From Reyranella sp. (GTDB lineage: Bacteria; Pseudomonadota; Alphaproteobacteria; Reyranellales; Reyranellaceae): a stretch of 42,095 nt of DNA. The notes beneath the pieces are model-generated. The model was not told the DNA's origin, did no database searches, and saw only the letters and a program-made list of their open reading frames with translations. Positions 7,184-15,285 of the stretch are shown here, in pieces. Each line of letters opens with the position of its first letter. Position 1 is the first letter of the stretch. The stretch is from NCBI GenBank assembly GCA_022844015.1, contig JALHMO010000045.1, forward strand, positions 1-42,095. The letters run 5' to 3'. Position numbers and translations under genes: made by a program.

Positions 7184-8836
7184 TCACCTCTTCCCCTCGA
7201 TCTCGATCTCCACGAGATGCGGCTTGCCTGACCTGAACGCCGCGGCGATGGCGCCCTGGATGTCCTCGGCCTTGGTGACGTGGGTGCCGGCGACGCCCAT
7301 GCCCTTGGCCATGTCGACGAAGCCCAGCGCCGGGCCGGTCAGGTCCATGTGCATGTAGGGCTTGTTTGACTTGACGTCGAAGCGCTGGCGGTAGGCGTCG
7401 ATGTTGTGCTTCAGCACGCGGTACTCGCGGTTGGCCAGGATCACGAACACGATCGCCAGATCGTGGTGCGCCGCGGTCCACAGAGCCTGGATCGAGTACA
7501 TCGACGAGCCGTCGCCCGACAGGCACAGCACTGGCCGGTCGGGCACGGCCACCGCGACGCCCAGCGCGCCGGCGACGCCCTGGCCGATGCCGCCGCCGCG
7601 GCCGCTGAAATAGTCCATCGGGCCGTCGAAGCCGAAGGTCTTGAACAGGTCGAGATTGGCGGTGATGGTCTCGTCGACCACGATCGCGTCGGCCGGCGCA
7701 CCGGCGCGGATCTCGGCCATGGCGCGCGCCATCGAGGTCGGCGTGCGCGCCCACGCCTTCTCGACGCGCGCCTTCTGCGCCGCCGCCTCGGCCTGCTTCT
7801 GCGTCTCGAGGAGATTCAGGCGCGCCCTGGCGACCGCGGCGCTGGTCCCGCCGGTGGCCTGGACCAGCGCCTCCAGGGCAGCGCCGACATCGGCGATCAC
7901 GCCGGCGTCGAGCGCGAAATTGTAGGCGAGCCGCGCCGGCGCCGATTCGATCTGCAGCACCTTGCATCCCGCCGCGAAGGGCGAGCCCGGCGCGTACCAC
8001 ACCTCCTCGAAGAACGGCCCGCCGACCATCAGCACCAGGTCGTTGCCGGCGAGCTGCCGGGCGAGGCCGGGTGCATCGAAGGCGAGCGTGCCGCGCCACG
8101 CCGGGTGCTCGGTCGGGAAGCTGTTGCGCCCGCGCAGGCCCTCGAACCACACCGCCGCACCGATGCGATTGACCAGCGACACCAGGGCCTCGGAGGCGCC
8201 GGCGCGCGCGATCTCGTCGCCAGCGACGATCGCCGGGCTCTTCGCCGCCAGGATCAGCTGCGCCATCGCCGCGATGCCGGCCGGGTCGGGCTGGCTCCGG
8301 GCGAAAGTCTGCCCGGGCCGGCCGGGCGGGACCTCGGTCTCCTGCTCCATGACGTTGATCGGCAGGGCGACGAACACCGGCCCGGCCGGCGCCTCGTTGG
8401 CAATCTTGAAGGCGCGCTGCAGGATCGGGCCGAGCTCGTCGGCGGTCTCGACCTGGACGCTCCACTTGGTGACCGGTGCGGCCATTGCCACGAGATCGTG
8501 ACCGAGCACGGGATCGCGCAGGCGCAGCCGCGTGTCCTGCTGGCCCGCCGTCACCACCATGGCGGTGTTGTTCTTGAGCGCGCCGTAGATCATGCCGATG
8601 GCGTTGCCGAGGCCCGGCGCGACATGCAGGTTGACGAACGCCGTCCTGGCAGCCGCTTGCCCATAGAAGCTCGCCGCGCCGACCGCCACGCCCTCGTGCA
8701 GGTGCACGATGTACTCGATCTGCGGATAGTCGAGCAGCGAATCGAGCAAGGGGCTCTCGGTGGTGCCGGGATTGCCGAAAATGCGGTCGACGCCGTGCGC
8801 CGCCAGCGTCTCCATGAATACCTGCCGACCGCGCAT
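7184..8836 (-). CDS. Thiamine pyrophosphate-dependent enzyme, benzoylformate decarboxylase-like
   Basis: A 550-residue TPP enzyme of the acetolactate synthase/2-oxo-acid decarboxylase superfamily. The N-terminal domain carries IFGNPGTTESPLLDSL and the cofactor-activating glutamate at about residue 48 in IVHLHEGVAVGAASF. The C-terminal domain has the TPP motif GDGSSMYSIQALWTAAHHD from residue 441, ending in an asparagine about 28 residues later. The GDGS-YSI-ALWTAA form is characteristic of benzoylformate decarboxylases, though the substrate is unproven. The ATG at 8836 follows an AGGGAGA ribosome site; a much longer frame upstream is antisense to the next gene. It diverges from the FAD gene with 57 bases between starts. 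The 3' end abuts the 25-bp array. Confidence 0.9.
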   Translation of the reverse strand: MRGRQVFMETLAAHGVDRIFGNPGTTESPLLDSLLDYPQIEYIVHLHEGVAVGAASFYGQAAARTAFVNLHVAPGLGNAIGMIYGALKNNTAMVVTAGQQDTRLRLRDPVLGHDLVAMAAPVTKWSVQVETADELGPILQRAFKIANEAPAGPVFVALPINVMEQETEVPPGRPGQTFARSQPDPAGIAAMAQLILAAKSPAIVAGDEIARAGASEALVSLVNRIGAAVWFEGLRGRNSFPTEHPAWRGTLAFDAPGLARQLAGNDLVLMVGGPFFEEVWYAPGSPFAAGCKVLQIESAPARLAYNFALDAGVIADVGAALEALVQATGGTSAAVARARLNLLETQKQAEAAAQKARVEKAWARTPTSMARAMAEIRAGAPADAIVVDETITANLDLFKTFGFDGPMDYFSGRGGGIGQGVAGALGVAVAVPDRPVLCLSGDGSSMYSIQALWTAAHHDLAIVFVILANREYRVLKHNIDAYRQRFDVKSNKPYMHMDLTGPALGFVDMAKGMGVAGTHVTKAEDIQGAIAAAFRSGKPHLVEIEIEGKR

Positions 8837-8893
8837 GGCATTTTCTCCCTGGCATTGCCCTGCTATGGAACCCGTGAGGGGTGAGAGCACGGC

Positions 8894-10378
8894 ATGGTCG
8901 GTGTTGTCGAGGCGGATTCCATCGCCAGCCGCGCTGCGGGACTGGCAGCGCTGGCGGACGCGGCGCGGCACGATCTCGCCCGGCTCAACTATCCGCCGGC
9001 CAACTGGGTGCCCGAACGCACCGGGCCGGACGGCCGGCGGGTGCTCGACGTCCTGGTGGTCGGCGCCGGCATGTGCGGCCAGACCGTTGGCTGGGGCCTG
9101 CTGCGCGAGGGCATCCGCAACATCCGCGTGATCGAGCGCGCGCCGCATCGCAAGGAAGGGCCGTGGAACACCACGGCGCGCATGCCGATCCTGCGCTCGC
9201 CCAAGCACCTGACCGGTCCCGACCTCGGCGTGCCGACCCTCACGTTCCGCGCGTGGTACGAGGCGCAGCACGGCAGCGACGGCTGGGCCAGGCTCTACAA
9301 GATCGCCCGCCTCGACTGGCTGGACTACCTCCTGTGGGTGCGCGAGGTCGTCGGCCTCGAGGTCGAGAACGGCCTCGCCCTGCTGGCGCTCGAGCCGGCC
9401 GGCGACCTGCTGCGCGCCCGGCTGTCCAATGGCGAGGTCGTCCATGCGCGCAAGGTCGTGATGGCGAACGGCCGTGACGGATCGGGCGGCTTTCGCTGGC
9501 CGAGATTCCCGTCGTTCGACCCGGCCGATCCGAAACGCCGCGGCCTCGTCCATCACACGCTGGAGGATATCGATTTCGACCGCCTGGCCGGCAAGCGCAT
9601 CGGCGTCCTCGGCGTGCTGGCAACGGCGATCGACAATGCCGCGACCGCGCTCGAGGCCGGCGCGCGGGAAGCGATCTGCTATGCCCGCCGCCAGCACCTG
9701 CCGCAGGTCAACAAGTTCAAGGGCGTGTCGTTTCCCGGCTTCCAGCGTGGCCAGGGCATGCTCGACGACGACTGGCGCTGGAAGATCTACACCTACATGC
9801 TGTCGGCCGGCTCGCCGCCGCCGCACGAATCGGTGCTGCGCGTGCAGAAGCTGCCCGGCTTCTCGTTCCGCTTCGCCGAGCCGTGGACCGACGTCATCGT
9901 CGAGCAGGACGGCGTCACCGTGAGGACGATCAAGGCCGTCGAGCGCTTCGACGCCGTGCTGCTCGGGACCGGCTTCGATGTCGACGTGTCGCGCGTGGCG
10001 GAGCTCGCGGCCTTCGTCGCGAACGCGAAGCTGTGGGGCGACGTCCGGCCGGCCGCCGAGGCGCAGGCCAATCCCGAGGCGGCGCTCTATCCCTATCTCG
10101 GCCCCGGCTTCGAGATGCTGGAGCGCACGCCGGGCGCGACGCCGCGGCTCGGCGACATCCATCTCTTCAACTGGGGCAGCATCATGAGCCAGGGCGCCCT
10201 GGCGGGCGACATCCCGGGCCTCTTCGTCGGCGCGACGCGCGTGGTCCAGGCGATCTCGCCTGGCCTGTTCAAGGCCGATGTCGCCCGTCATGTCGAGGCC
10301 ATGCTCGAGCAGGAAGACCCCGAGCTCGCGCCCACCGACTACTTCGTGCCGCGCGACAAGCGCGTCGGGACGATCTGA
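8894..10378 (+). CDS. FAD/NAD(P)-binding oxidoreductase, flavin-monooxygenase-like
   Basis: A 494-residue two-dinucleotide-domain flavoprotein. The FAD fingerprint DVLVVGAGMCGQTVG places GxGxxG at residues 57-62. A region like that of flavin monooxygenases (WNTTARMPILRSPKHLTGP) follows. The second Rossmann motif reads RIGVLGVLATAIDNAATALE, so the expected GxGxSA has become GVLATA, losing its second glycine; NADPH binding may be weakened or altered. A later segment (AVLLGTGFDVDVSRV) is typical of this family. It diverges from the decarboxylase-like gene and is followed by a repeat and then a GMC oxidoreductase. The reaction is unknown; oxidation of a small carbonyl or aromatic compound is plausible. 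Confidence 0.85.
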   Translation: MVGVVEADSIASRAAGLAALADAARHDLARLNYPPANWVPERTGPDGRRVLDVLVVGAGMCGQTVGWGLLREGIRNIRVIERAPHRKEGPWNTTARMPILRSPKHLTGPDLGVPTLTFRAWYEAQHGSDGWARLYKIARLDWLDYLLWVREVVGLEVENGLALLALEPAGDLLRARLSNGEVVHARKVVMANGRDGSGGFRWPRFPSFDPADPKRRGLVHHTLEDIDFDRLAGKRIGVLGVLATAIDNAATALEAGAREAICYARRQHLPQVNKFKGVSFPGFQRGQGMLDDDWRWKIYTYMLSAGSPPPHESVLRVQKLPGFSFRFAEPWTDVIVEQDGVTVRTIKAVERFDAVLLGTGFDVDVSRVAELAAFVANAKLWGDVRPAAEAQANPEAALYPYLGPGFEMLERTPGATPRLGDIHLFNWGSIMSQGALAGDIPGLFVGATRVVQAISPGLFKADVARHVEAMLEQEDPELAPTDYFVPRDKRVGTI

Positions 10379-10392
10379 TGAACCAGCAAAGA

Positions 10393-10526
10393 CCTCATCC
10401 TGAGGAGCCGCGCGAAGCGCGGCGTCTCGAAGGATGGGCAACAACGCGACTGCATCCCACCAAGGGGCGAAGGTTACTTCGCCCCAATCGAGACGCACCG
10501 CTCCGCGGTGCTCCTCAGGGTGAGGC
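10393..10526. repeat. Dispersed intergenic repeat, divergent copy
   Basis: The ends carry CCTCATCCTGAGGAGCCGCG and CTCCTCAGGGTGAGG in inverted orientation, with CTCGAAGGATGGGC near the left side, as in the copies at 163-310 and 30679-30824. The middle differs and holds its own small hairpin (GGGGCGAAG, then CTTCGCCCC). It fills nearly the whole gap between the FAD oxidoreductase and the GMC oxidoreductase. Confidence 0.75.
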
Positions 10527-10553
10527 AATAGCCGCGCACCAGGAGGAGTATCG

Positions 10554-12146
10554 ATGCAGGCAGATTATGTCGTCGTCGGCGCCGGCTCGGCGGGGTGCAC
10601 CGTCGCCGCCCGCCTCTCGGAAAGCGGCGCCTCGGTGATCCTGCTCGAGGCGGGCCCGAGCGACTGGTACCCGATGATCCATATCCCGGCCGGCATGCGC
10701 TCGCTGCTGCGCAACCCGCTGGTCAACTGGAACTACACGACCGAGCCGGAGAAGGGCTCGGGCGAGCGCCGGCTCGACTGGCCGCGCGGCCGCACGCTGG
10801 GCGGCTCGTCGTCGATCAACGGCATGCTCTACGTGCGCGGCGCGCCGGCGGATTTCGACGGCTGGGCGCAGATGGGCTGCCGCGGCTGGACCTACGACGA
10901 GGTGCTGCCCTACTTCATGAAGTCGGAGCACTACGTGCAGAAAGGCGACCCCGAGGTGCGCGGCCAGGGCGGCCCGCTCAAGGTCGAGGATTACCGCACG
11001 ATCCTGCCGCTCACCCATCGCTTCGTCGAGGCCGCCCAGCAGGCGGGCTTCCCGTTCAATCCGGACCTCAACGGCACGCAGCGCTACGGCGTCGGCTACT
11101 CGCAGATGACGCGGCGCGGCCGCTGGCGCGGCTCGACGGCGCAGACCTTCCTGCGCGAGGCGCGGCGACGGCCGAACCTGCGCGTCGAGACGAACGCGCA
11201 GGGCGGCAGGCTCACCTTCGACGGCAAGCGCTGCACCGGCGTCGAGTTCCAGCGCGGCGACACCCTCATCACGGTACGTGCCAACCGCGAGGTGATCGTG
11301 TCGGGCGGCACGGTGAACTCGCCGCACATCCTGCAGATCTCCGGCGTCGGCCCGGCGGCCCACCTGCAGTCGCTCGGCATCCCCGTGGTGCACGACCTGC
11401 CGGGCGTCGGCTCACACCTGATCGACCACTACGTGGTGCGCCTCGTGCATCGCGTGCAGGGCACGCGGACGGTGAACGAGCTGGCGCGCTTCCCCGGCGT
11501 GCTGCCCGAGATCGCCCGCTTCTTCCTCACCGGCAAGGGCGCGCTCACCTTCGGGGTCACCACCGCGCAGGTGTTCTGCGACAGCCGCGAAGGCCTCGCC
11601 TCGCCCGACCTGCAGCTGCTGTTCACGCCGGGCAGCACCAACACGCTGAAGTTCGGCCAGCTCGACGACAAGCCGGCGATGAGCTGCGTCGTCTGCGTGG
11701 TGAAGCCGGATTCGCGCGGCACCATCATGGCCGAGTCGGCCGACCCGTTCGCCCGGCCGGCGATCCGGCCGAACTACTTCACGACCCGCACCGACGAGTT
11801 GGCGCTGCTGGGCGGCGTGCGCCACGCGCGGCGCATCTTCGCCGCCCCGGCGCTCGCCCAGCACAGCCTGGGCGAGACCAGCCCGGGCCCGAACCTCGCC
11901 AACGACGCCGAGATGCTCGACTACGCCCGCCGCTTCGGCAACACGCTCTATCACCCGGTCGGCACCTGCAAGATGGGCGAGGACCCGCGTGCCGTGGTCG
12001 ATTCACGGCTGCGCGTGCGCGGCATCCAGGGCCTGCGCGTGATCGACGCCTCGGTGATGCCGACGCTCACCACCGGCAACACCAACGCGCCGACGATCAT
12101 GATCGGCGAGAAGGGCGCGGCGATGATCCTGCAGGACGCGGCGTAG
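10554..12146 (+). CDS. GMC family oxidoreductase (choline/alcohol dehydrogenase-like)
   Basis: A 530-residue FAD alcohol oxidoreductase of the glucose-methanol-choline family. FAD binding is shown by VVVGAGSAG at residues 6-14 and by LLEAGPSDWY. The GMC signature 1 is GRTLGGSSSINGMLYVRG at 79-96. The likely active-site base is His467 in YHPVGTCKMG, followed by GNTNAPTIMIGEKGA near the end. A strong AGGAGGAG ribosome site precedes the ATG at 10554. It lies on the same strand as the FAD gene upstream, separated by a repeat, so co-transcription is possible but uncertain. It probably oxidises an alcohol to an aldehyde; the substrate is unknown. Confidence 0.93.
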   Translation: MQADYVVVGAGSAGCTVAARLSESGASVILLEAGPSDWYPMIHIPAGMRSLLRNPLVNWNYTTEPEKGSGERRLDWPRGRTLGGSSSINGMLYVRGAPADFDGWAQMGCRGWTYDEVLPYFMKSEHYVQKGDPEVRGQGGPLKVEDYRTILPLTHRFVEAAQQAGFPFNPDLNGTQRYGVGYSQMTRRGRWRGSTAQTFLREARRRPNLRVETNAQGGRLTFDGKRCTGVEFQRGDTLITVRANREVIVSGGTVNSPHILQISGVGPAAHLQSLGIPVVHDLPGVGSHLIDHYVVRLVHRVQGTRTVNELARFPGVLPEIARFFLTGKGALTFGVTTAQVFCDSREGLASPDLQLLFTPGSTNTLKFGQLDDKPAMSCVVCVVKPDSRGTIMAESADPFARPAIRPNYFTTRTDELALLGGVRHARRIFAAPALAQHSLGETSPGPNLANDAEMLDYARRFGNTLYHPVGTCKMGEDPRAVVDSRLRVRGIQGLRVIDASVMPTLTTGNTNAPTIMIGEKGAAMILQDAA

Positions 12147-12280
12147 GTGGCGTTTTGGCGTTGCCGGGCCAGCAAAAGTTTCTCAACTGGGCCATCGTGG
12201 CGGCGAAAAGATCAATGGAATCAAGGGCCATGTTCCAAAGGTCTCCACTACGAGCCACCGGCCATTGCAGCTCTGGAATG

Positions 12281-12318
12281 TATATCTATCCCGTGATATC
12301 TGGATATCCATTGGAGAT
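12281..12318. promoter_or_regulatory. Candidate VapBC operator: clustered GATATC palindromes
   Basis: The leader of the VapB gene contains TATATC, TGATATC, GGATATCC and GAGATAT in short succession just upstream of the start. Palindromes at this position are usual sites for autorepression by VapB-VapC complexes. The same GATATC word forms the operator-like inverted repeat at 20500-20522 before a second PIN toxin. No clear -35/-10 pair was assigned. Confidence 0.4.
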
Positions 12319-12324
12319 ATGCAG

Positions 12325-12570
12325 ATGGCTCTGTTCATTCGAGATGCCGAGGTGGATGCCCTCGCCGAAGAGGTTCGCAGGCTCACCAAGGCAAAGACCA
12401 AGACCGAGGCCGTTCGCCGCGCTCTTCAGGCCCAGCTCATTGCGGCACGACGCAACCTGCCCCTCGAGGAGCGATTGGCCCGCGCCAAGGCGCTGGCGGA
12501 TGCGGCAGGGCCGGGCGATCCGACTTTCGATATGAAAAAGTTCACCGACGAGATGTGGGGCGAGAAGTAG
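12325..12570 (+). CDS. Type II antitoxin, VapB-like (Rv0623/PSK family)
   Basis: An 81-residue antitoxin. It begins MALFIRDAEVDALAEEVRRL, which with KAKTKTEAVRRALQ forms the N-terminal DNA-binding segment. The C-terminus (FDMKKFTDEMWGEK) is the toxin-neutralising tail, with the aromatic and acidic residues usual for this class. The ATG at 12325 was preferred over ATGs at 12319 and further upstream because TTGGAG lies about 8 bases before it and the family starts here. Its TAG stop overlaps the GTG of the toxin gene. It would bind VapC and repress its own operon. Confidence 0.88.
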   Translation: MALFIRDAEVDALAEEVRRLTKAKTKTEAVRRALQAQLIAARRNLPLEERLARAKALADAAGPGDPTFDMKKFTDEMWGEK

Positions 12571-12986
12571 TGTTCCTCGATGCATCGGCGATCGTTTCAA
12601 TTCTCGGTCGTGAGCCCGGCTACGAGGAACTCGAGAAGCGACTGGCGACAGCGAGTGGTCCGTTCTTTGTTTCCCCGTTGGTGAAGTTCGAGGCCTCTGT
12701 CGCTCTTGCCCGTCAGAAATCGAAAGGCAGGAAGCCGTCTCCTGAGCTCTTGAGGCAGATGTCGAAAGCCGTCGAGGCATTTGCCGAAGGCATCGCGGCG
12801 GATGAGATTGAGGTCTCTGCGGAGGTCGGGCGATTGGCGATAGATGCCAGTGTGCGATACGGCAAAGCAGTCGGCCACGTCGCCGACCTCAACTTCGGTG
12901 ATTGCTTCGCCTACGCATCCGCCAAGTCACTCGGCGTTCCGCTCTTCTACAAGGGCAACGACTTCGCCAATACTGACCTCGCCTGA
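12570..12986 (+). CDS. Type II toxin, VapC-like PIN-domain ribonuclease
   Basis: A 138-residue PIN-domain endoribonuclease. The acidic centre is visible: Asp4 in FLDASAIVSIL, Glu41 in KFEASVALA, Asp111 in NFGDCFAYASAK, and the terminal GNDFANTDL. A GTG at 12570 was chosen because it shares a base with the antitoxin stop and begins just before the first beta strand; a GTG at 12555 would add MGREV and cannot be excluded. All catalytic acids are present, so the toxin is probably active. It forms a complete module with the gene before it. Confidence 0.88.
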   Translation: MFLDASAIVSILGREPGYEELEKRLATASGPFFVSPLVKFEASVALARQKSKGRKPSPELLRQMSKAVEAFAEGIAADEIEVSAEVGRLAIDASVRYGKAVGHVADLNFGDCFAYASAKSLGVPLFYKGNDFANTDLA

Positions 12987-13091
12987 GAGGGATGGGCGCT
13001 CGAGGAATCATGGCCTCCTCCGGATCCCGAGCGCCTGCGCTGAGCTTGCCGAAGGGTCTCGCTCGTTAGGTTCTATTTGAAGCAATCACGT
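12987..13091. other. Short spacer between convergent genes with a repeat fragment
   Basis: The region between the toxin stop and the methionine-synthase-like stop contains GAGCTTGCCGAAGGGTCTCG, which resembles one arm of the dispersed repeat family, but no matching second arm is seen. No gene or clear terminator is recognised. Confidence 0.4.
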
Positions 13092-14255
13092 CTAGGCCCT
13101 GCCCCACAGCCGCTTCGTCGCGATGTCGGCGCCCTCGCGGCAGGACTTGAGCTTCAGCCACACGACGTCCTCGGCGACGAACTGGCTGCCGGCGAAGGTG
13201 CCGAAGCCGCAATCGACCGAGGCGATGACACGACTCCGGTCGCCGACCGCGTCGACCGCCTCGCAGATGCGGTTGGCCACCACCTCGGGGTGCTCGACGA
13301 AGTTGGTGAGCGAATCGATCACGCCGGGCAGCAGCACGAAACGGTCGGGCAGCTTGTTTTTCCTGAGCGCGGCGTACTCGTGCTGGTGGCGCGGGTTGGC
13401 GAACTCGATCGAGAGGCCGCCGACCCTGGCGCCGTACAGCACCGGCAGGATCTCCTGCATCGGGATATCGTGCAGGTGCGGGCCCTCGTAGTTGCCCCAG
13501 CAGCAATGCAGGCGCACCCGCTCGGGCGGGATGTCGGCCAGCGCCTCGTTCAGCGCCGCGACGTGCATCTCGGCGATCTTCACGAACTCGGCGTTGCTCT
13601 TGTCCTGGAACAGGACGCCGCGCTCCATCGCGAGGTCCGGCGCATCGATCTGCAGCAGGAAATCCTTGGCGATCAGCTCGTATTCCTTCTTCATCTGGCG
13701 TGCCAGGGCGAAGACATAGGCTTCGTGGCTGTCGTAATGCGCATTGAGCATCGTCGTGGCGATGATGCCGGGCGACGCCGCGGTCATGAAGGCCTCCGCC
13801 GGCGGCGCCGCGAGGCCGTCGAGCGCGGCGCGGAACATGCGGCACTCCTCCCTGGCCGCGCTCAGGTCGTCGTAGGCCACCTCGGCCACGGCCTGCGGCG
13901 CATTGGTGACCTTGGCGCGCCGCGACAGGCGATGGGCGACCTGCGCCGCCCAGATCGGGAAGCGCGTGTAGTCGGGCGAGCGCGGGCGCCTCGATTCGCC
14001 GCCGAAGCCGGTCATGCGCTGCGCCACGTAGGTCTGGAAGCCGACGCGCGGCTGCTCGCCGTCGTTCAGCACGTCGATGCCGGCGGCCGCCTGCTCGGCG
14101 ACGACATGGCGCACCGCGGCCTCGGCCTCGCGCGCCAGCGCCGCCTTGTCCACCGCCTCGCCGGCCTCGTCGCGGATCAGCAGCTCGGAGAGCACCGGGT
14201 TGCGCGGCAGGCTGCCGACATGGGTGGTGAGGATGCGGTCGTTGCTCGTCTTCAT
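13092..14255 (-). CDS. Cobalamin-independent methionine synthase-like protein (MetE C-terminal domain)
   Basis: A 387-residue protein corresponding to the catalytic C-terminal barrel of MetE only. It starts ILTTHVGSLPRNPVLSELL, the usual opening of this stand-alone family. Likely zinc ligands are His250 and Cys252 (HCCWGNYEGPH), Glu284 (GLSIEFANPRH) and Cys349 (SVDCGFGTF), matching the His-Cys-Glu-Cys set of MetE. It lacks the N-terminal half that binds polyglutamylated folate, so it may demethylate another donor rather than make methionine from folate. It begins 1 base after the stop of the Bug binding-protein gene, which implies co-translation and a linked substrate. Confidence 0.88.
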   Translation of the reverse strand: MKTSNDRILTTHVGSLPRNPVLSELLIRDEAGEAVDKAALAREAEAAVRHVVAEQAAAGIDVLNDGEQPRVGFQTYVAQRMTGFGGESRRPRSPDYTRFPIWAAQVAHRLSRRAKVTNAPQAVAEVAYDDLSAAREECRMFRAALDGLAAPPAEAFMTAASPGIIATTMLNAHYDSHEAYVFALARQMKKEYELIAKDFLLQIDAPDLAMERGVLFQDKSNAEFVKIAEMHVAALNEALADIPPERVRLHCCWGNYEGPHLHDIPMQEILPVLYGARVGGLSIEFANPRHQHEYAALRKNKLPDRFVLLPGVIDSLTNFVEHPEVVANRICEAVDAVGDRSRVIASVDCGFGTFAGSQFVAEDVVWLKLKSCREGADIATKRLWGRA

Positions 14256-14256
14256 G

Positions 14257-15225
14257 TCAGTCCACCTTTGCCCCGACCGCCTTCACCACCTCGGCCCAGC
14301 GGGCGCGGTCGCGCTTCACGGTTGCCTTGAACTGCTCGAGGGTCTCGTAGCGCGGCGTGTTGCCCAACGCGACCAGCCTGGCGTTGATCTCGGGATCCTC
14401 GATCGCCGCCTTGAGCGCGGCGTTCATCCTCGCGGCGATCGCCGGATCGAGCCCCTTGGGCGCGAACAGGCCGAACCAGATGAAGCTCTCGTAGCCCGGC
14501 AGCCCCTGCTCGGCGATGGTCGGCAGGTCGGGCATGACGGCGACCCGCTTGGCCGTGGTCACGCCGAGCAGGCGCACCTTGCCCGCCTTGGCGTGCTGCA
14601 TCATCGCCTGCAGGAGCGCGAAGACGCAGCAGGTCTCGCCCTTGAGCAGCGAGTTGGTGGCGTCGGGCCCGCCCTTGTAGGGCACGTGCACCATTTCGAG
14701 CCCGGCCTGGGCATTGAAGGCGGCGAAGGCGAGGTGCGTGCCGGTGCCGTTGCCGGTCGAGGCGAAACTGTACTTGCCGGGCGCCGCCTTGACCTTGGCG
14801 ATGAAGTCCTTGACGTCCGCGGCGTCGATCACCGCCGGGTTGATGGCCAGAACGTTGGGCACGTCGACGATGGTCGAGATCGGCGTGAAGTCGGCCTCGA
14901 CGTCGAACGGCAGCCTGGCGTAGAGCGCCGGATTGACGCCGTGTGTGGCCGCGGTGCCGAGCAGGAAGGTATAGCCGTCAGGCTTGGCGCTGGCGACCGT
15001 CTCGGAGGCGACATTGCCGCCGGCACCGCTTTTGTAGTCGATCAGGATGCGCTGCCCCAGCGTCTTCTCGAGCGAAGGCTGCAGCAGGCGCCCGACGACG
15101 TCGACGCCCGACCCGGCGGGGAAGCCCATGTAGATGACGATCGGACGCGCGGCGGGCCAGTCCTGCGCCTGCACCGATGCCGCTGTTAGAAAGAGAACGA
15201 CCACGCCCAGCAACCACCGCACCAT
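14257..15225 (-). CDS. Bug family tripartite tricarboxylate transporter substrate-binding protein
   Basis: A 322-residue periplasmic binding protein. The start at 15225 gives a signal peptide (MVRWLLGVVVLFLTAASVQA, cut before QDWP). Bug-family features include PIVIYMGFPAGSGVDVVGR, the YKSGAGGNVASE block, KPDGYTFLLGTAATH and VHVPYKGGPDATNSLLKGE, which line the carboxylate-binding cleft. No TctA or TctB membrane subunits are nearby; orphan Bug proteins are common in this kind of genome. A longer open frame upstream is antisense to the acyl-CoA dehydrogenase and was rejected. It diverges from that gene with 60 bases between starts. Confidence 0.93.
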   Translation of the reverse strand: MVRWLLGVVVLFLTAASVQAQDWPAARPIVIYMGFPAGSGVDVVGRLLQPSLEKTLGQRILIDYKSGAGGNVASETVASAKPDGYTFLLGTAATHGVNPALYARLPFDVEADFTPISTIVDVPNVLAINPAVIDAADVKDFIAKVKAAPGKYSFASTGNGTGTHLAFAAFNAQAGLEMVHVPYKGGPDATNSLLKGETCCVFALLQAMMQHAKAGKVRLLGVTTAKRVAVMPDLPTIAEQGLPGYESFIWFGLFAPKGLDPAIAARMNAALKAAIEDPEINARLVALGNTPRYETLEQFKATVKRDRARWAEVVKAVGAKVD

Positions 15226-15285
15226 CCGCAACTCCGTAAGTTTGCCAATTGGCTGGTATGCTGGGGCAAGGGAAGGAGAAACACC

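Noticed and set aside
6701..7358. Repeat-containing proteins read through the 25-bp array
   Set aside because: A 25-base period shifts frame every unit and returns after three units, so open frames arise passively; no ribosome site or family match supports translation.
8837..10528. An upstream extension of the benzoylformate-decarboxylase-like gene giving a product of about 1100 residues
   Set aside because: The extra part is antisense to the FAD oxidoreductase; the ATG at 8836 has a ribosome site and matches the family start.
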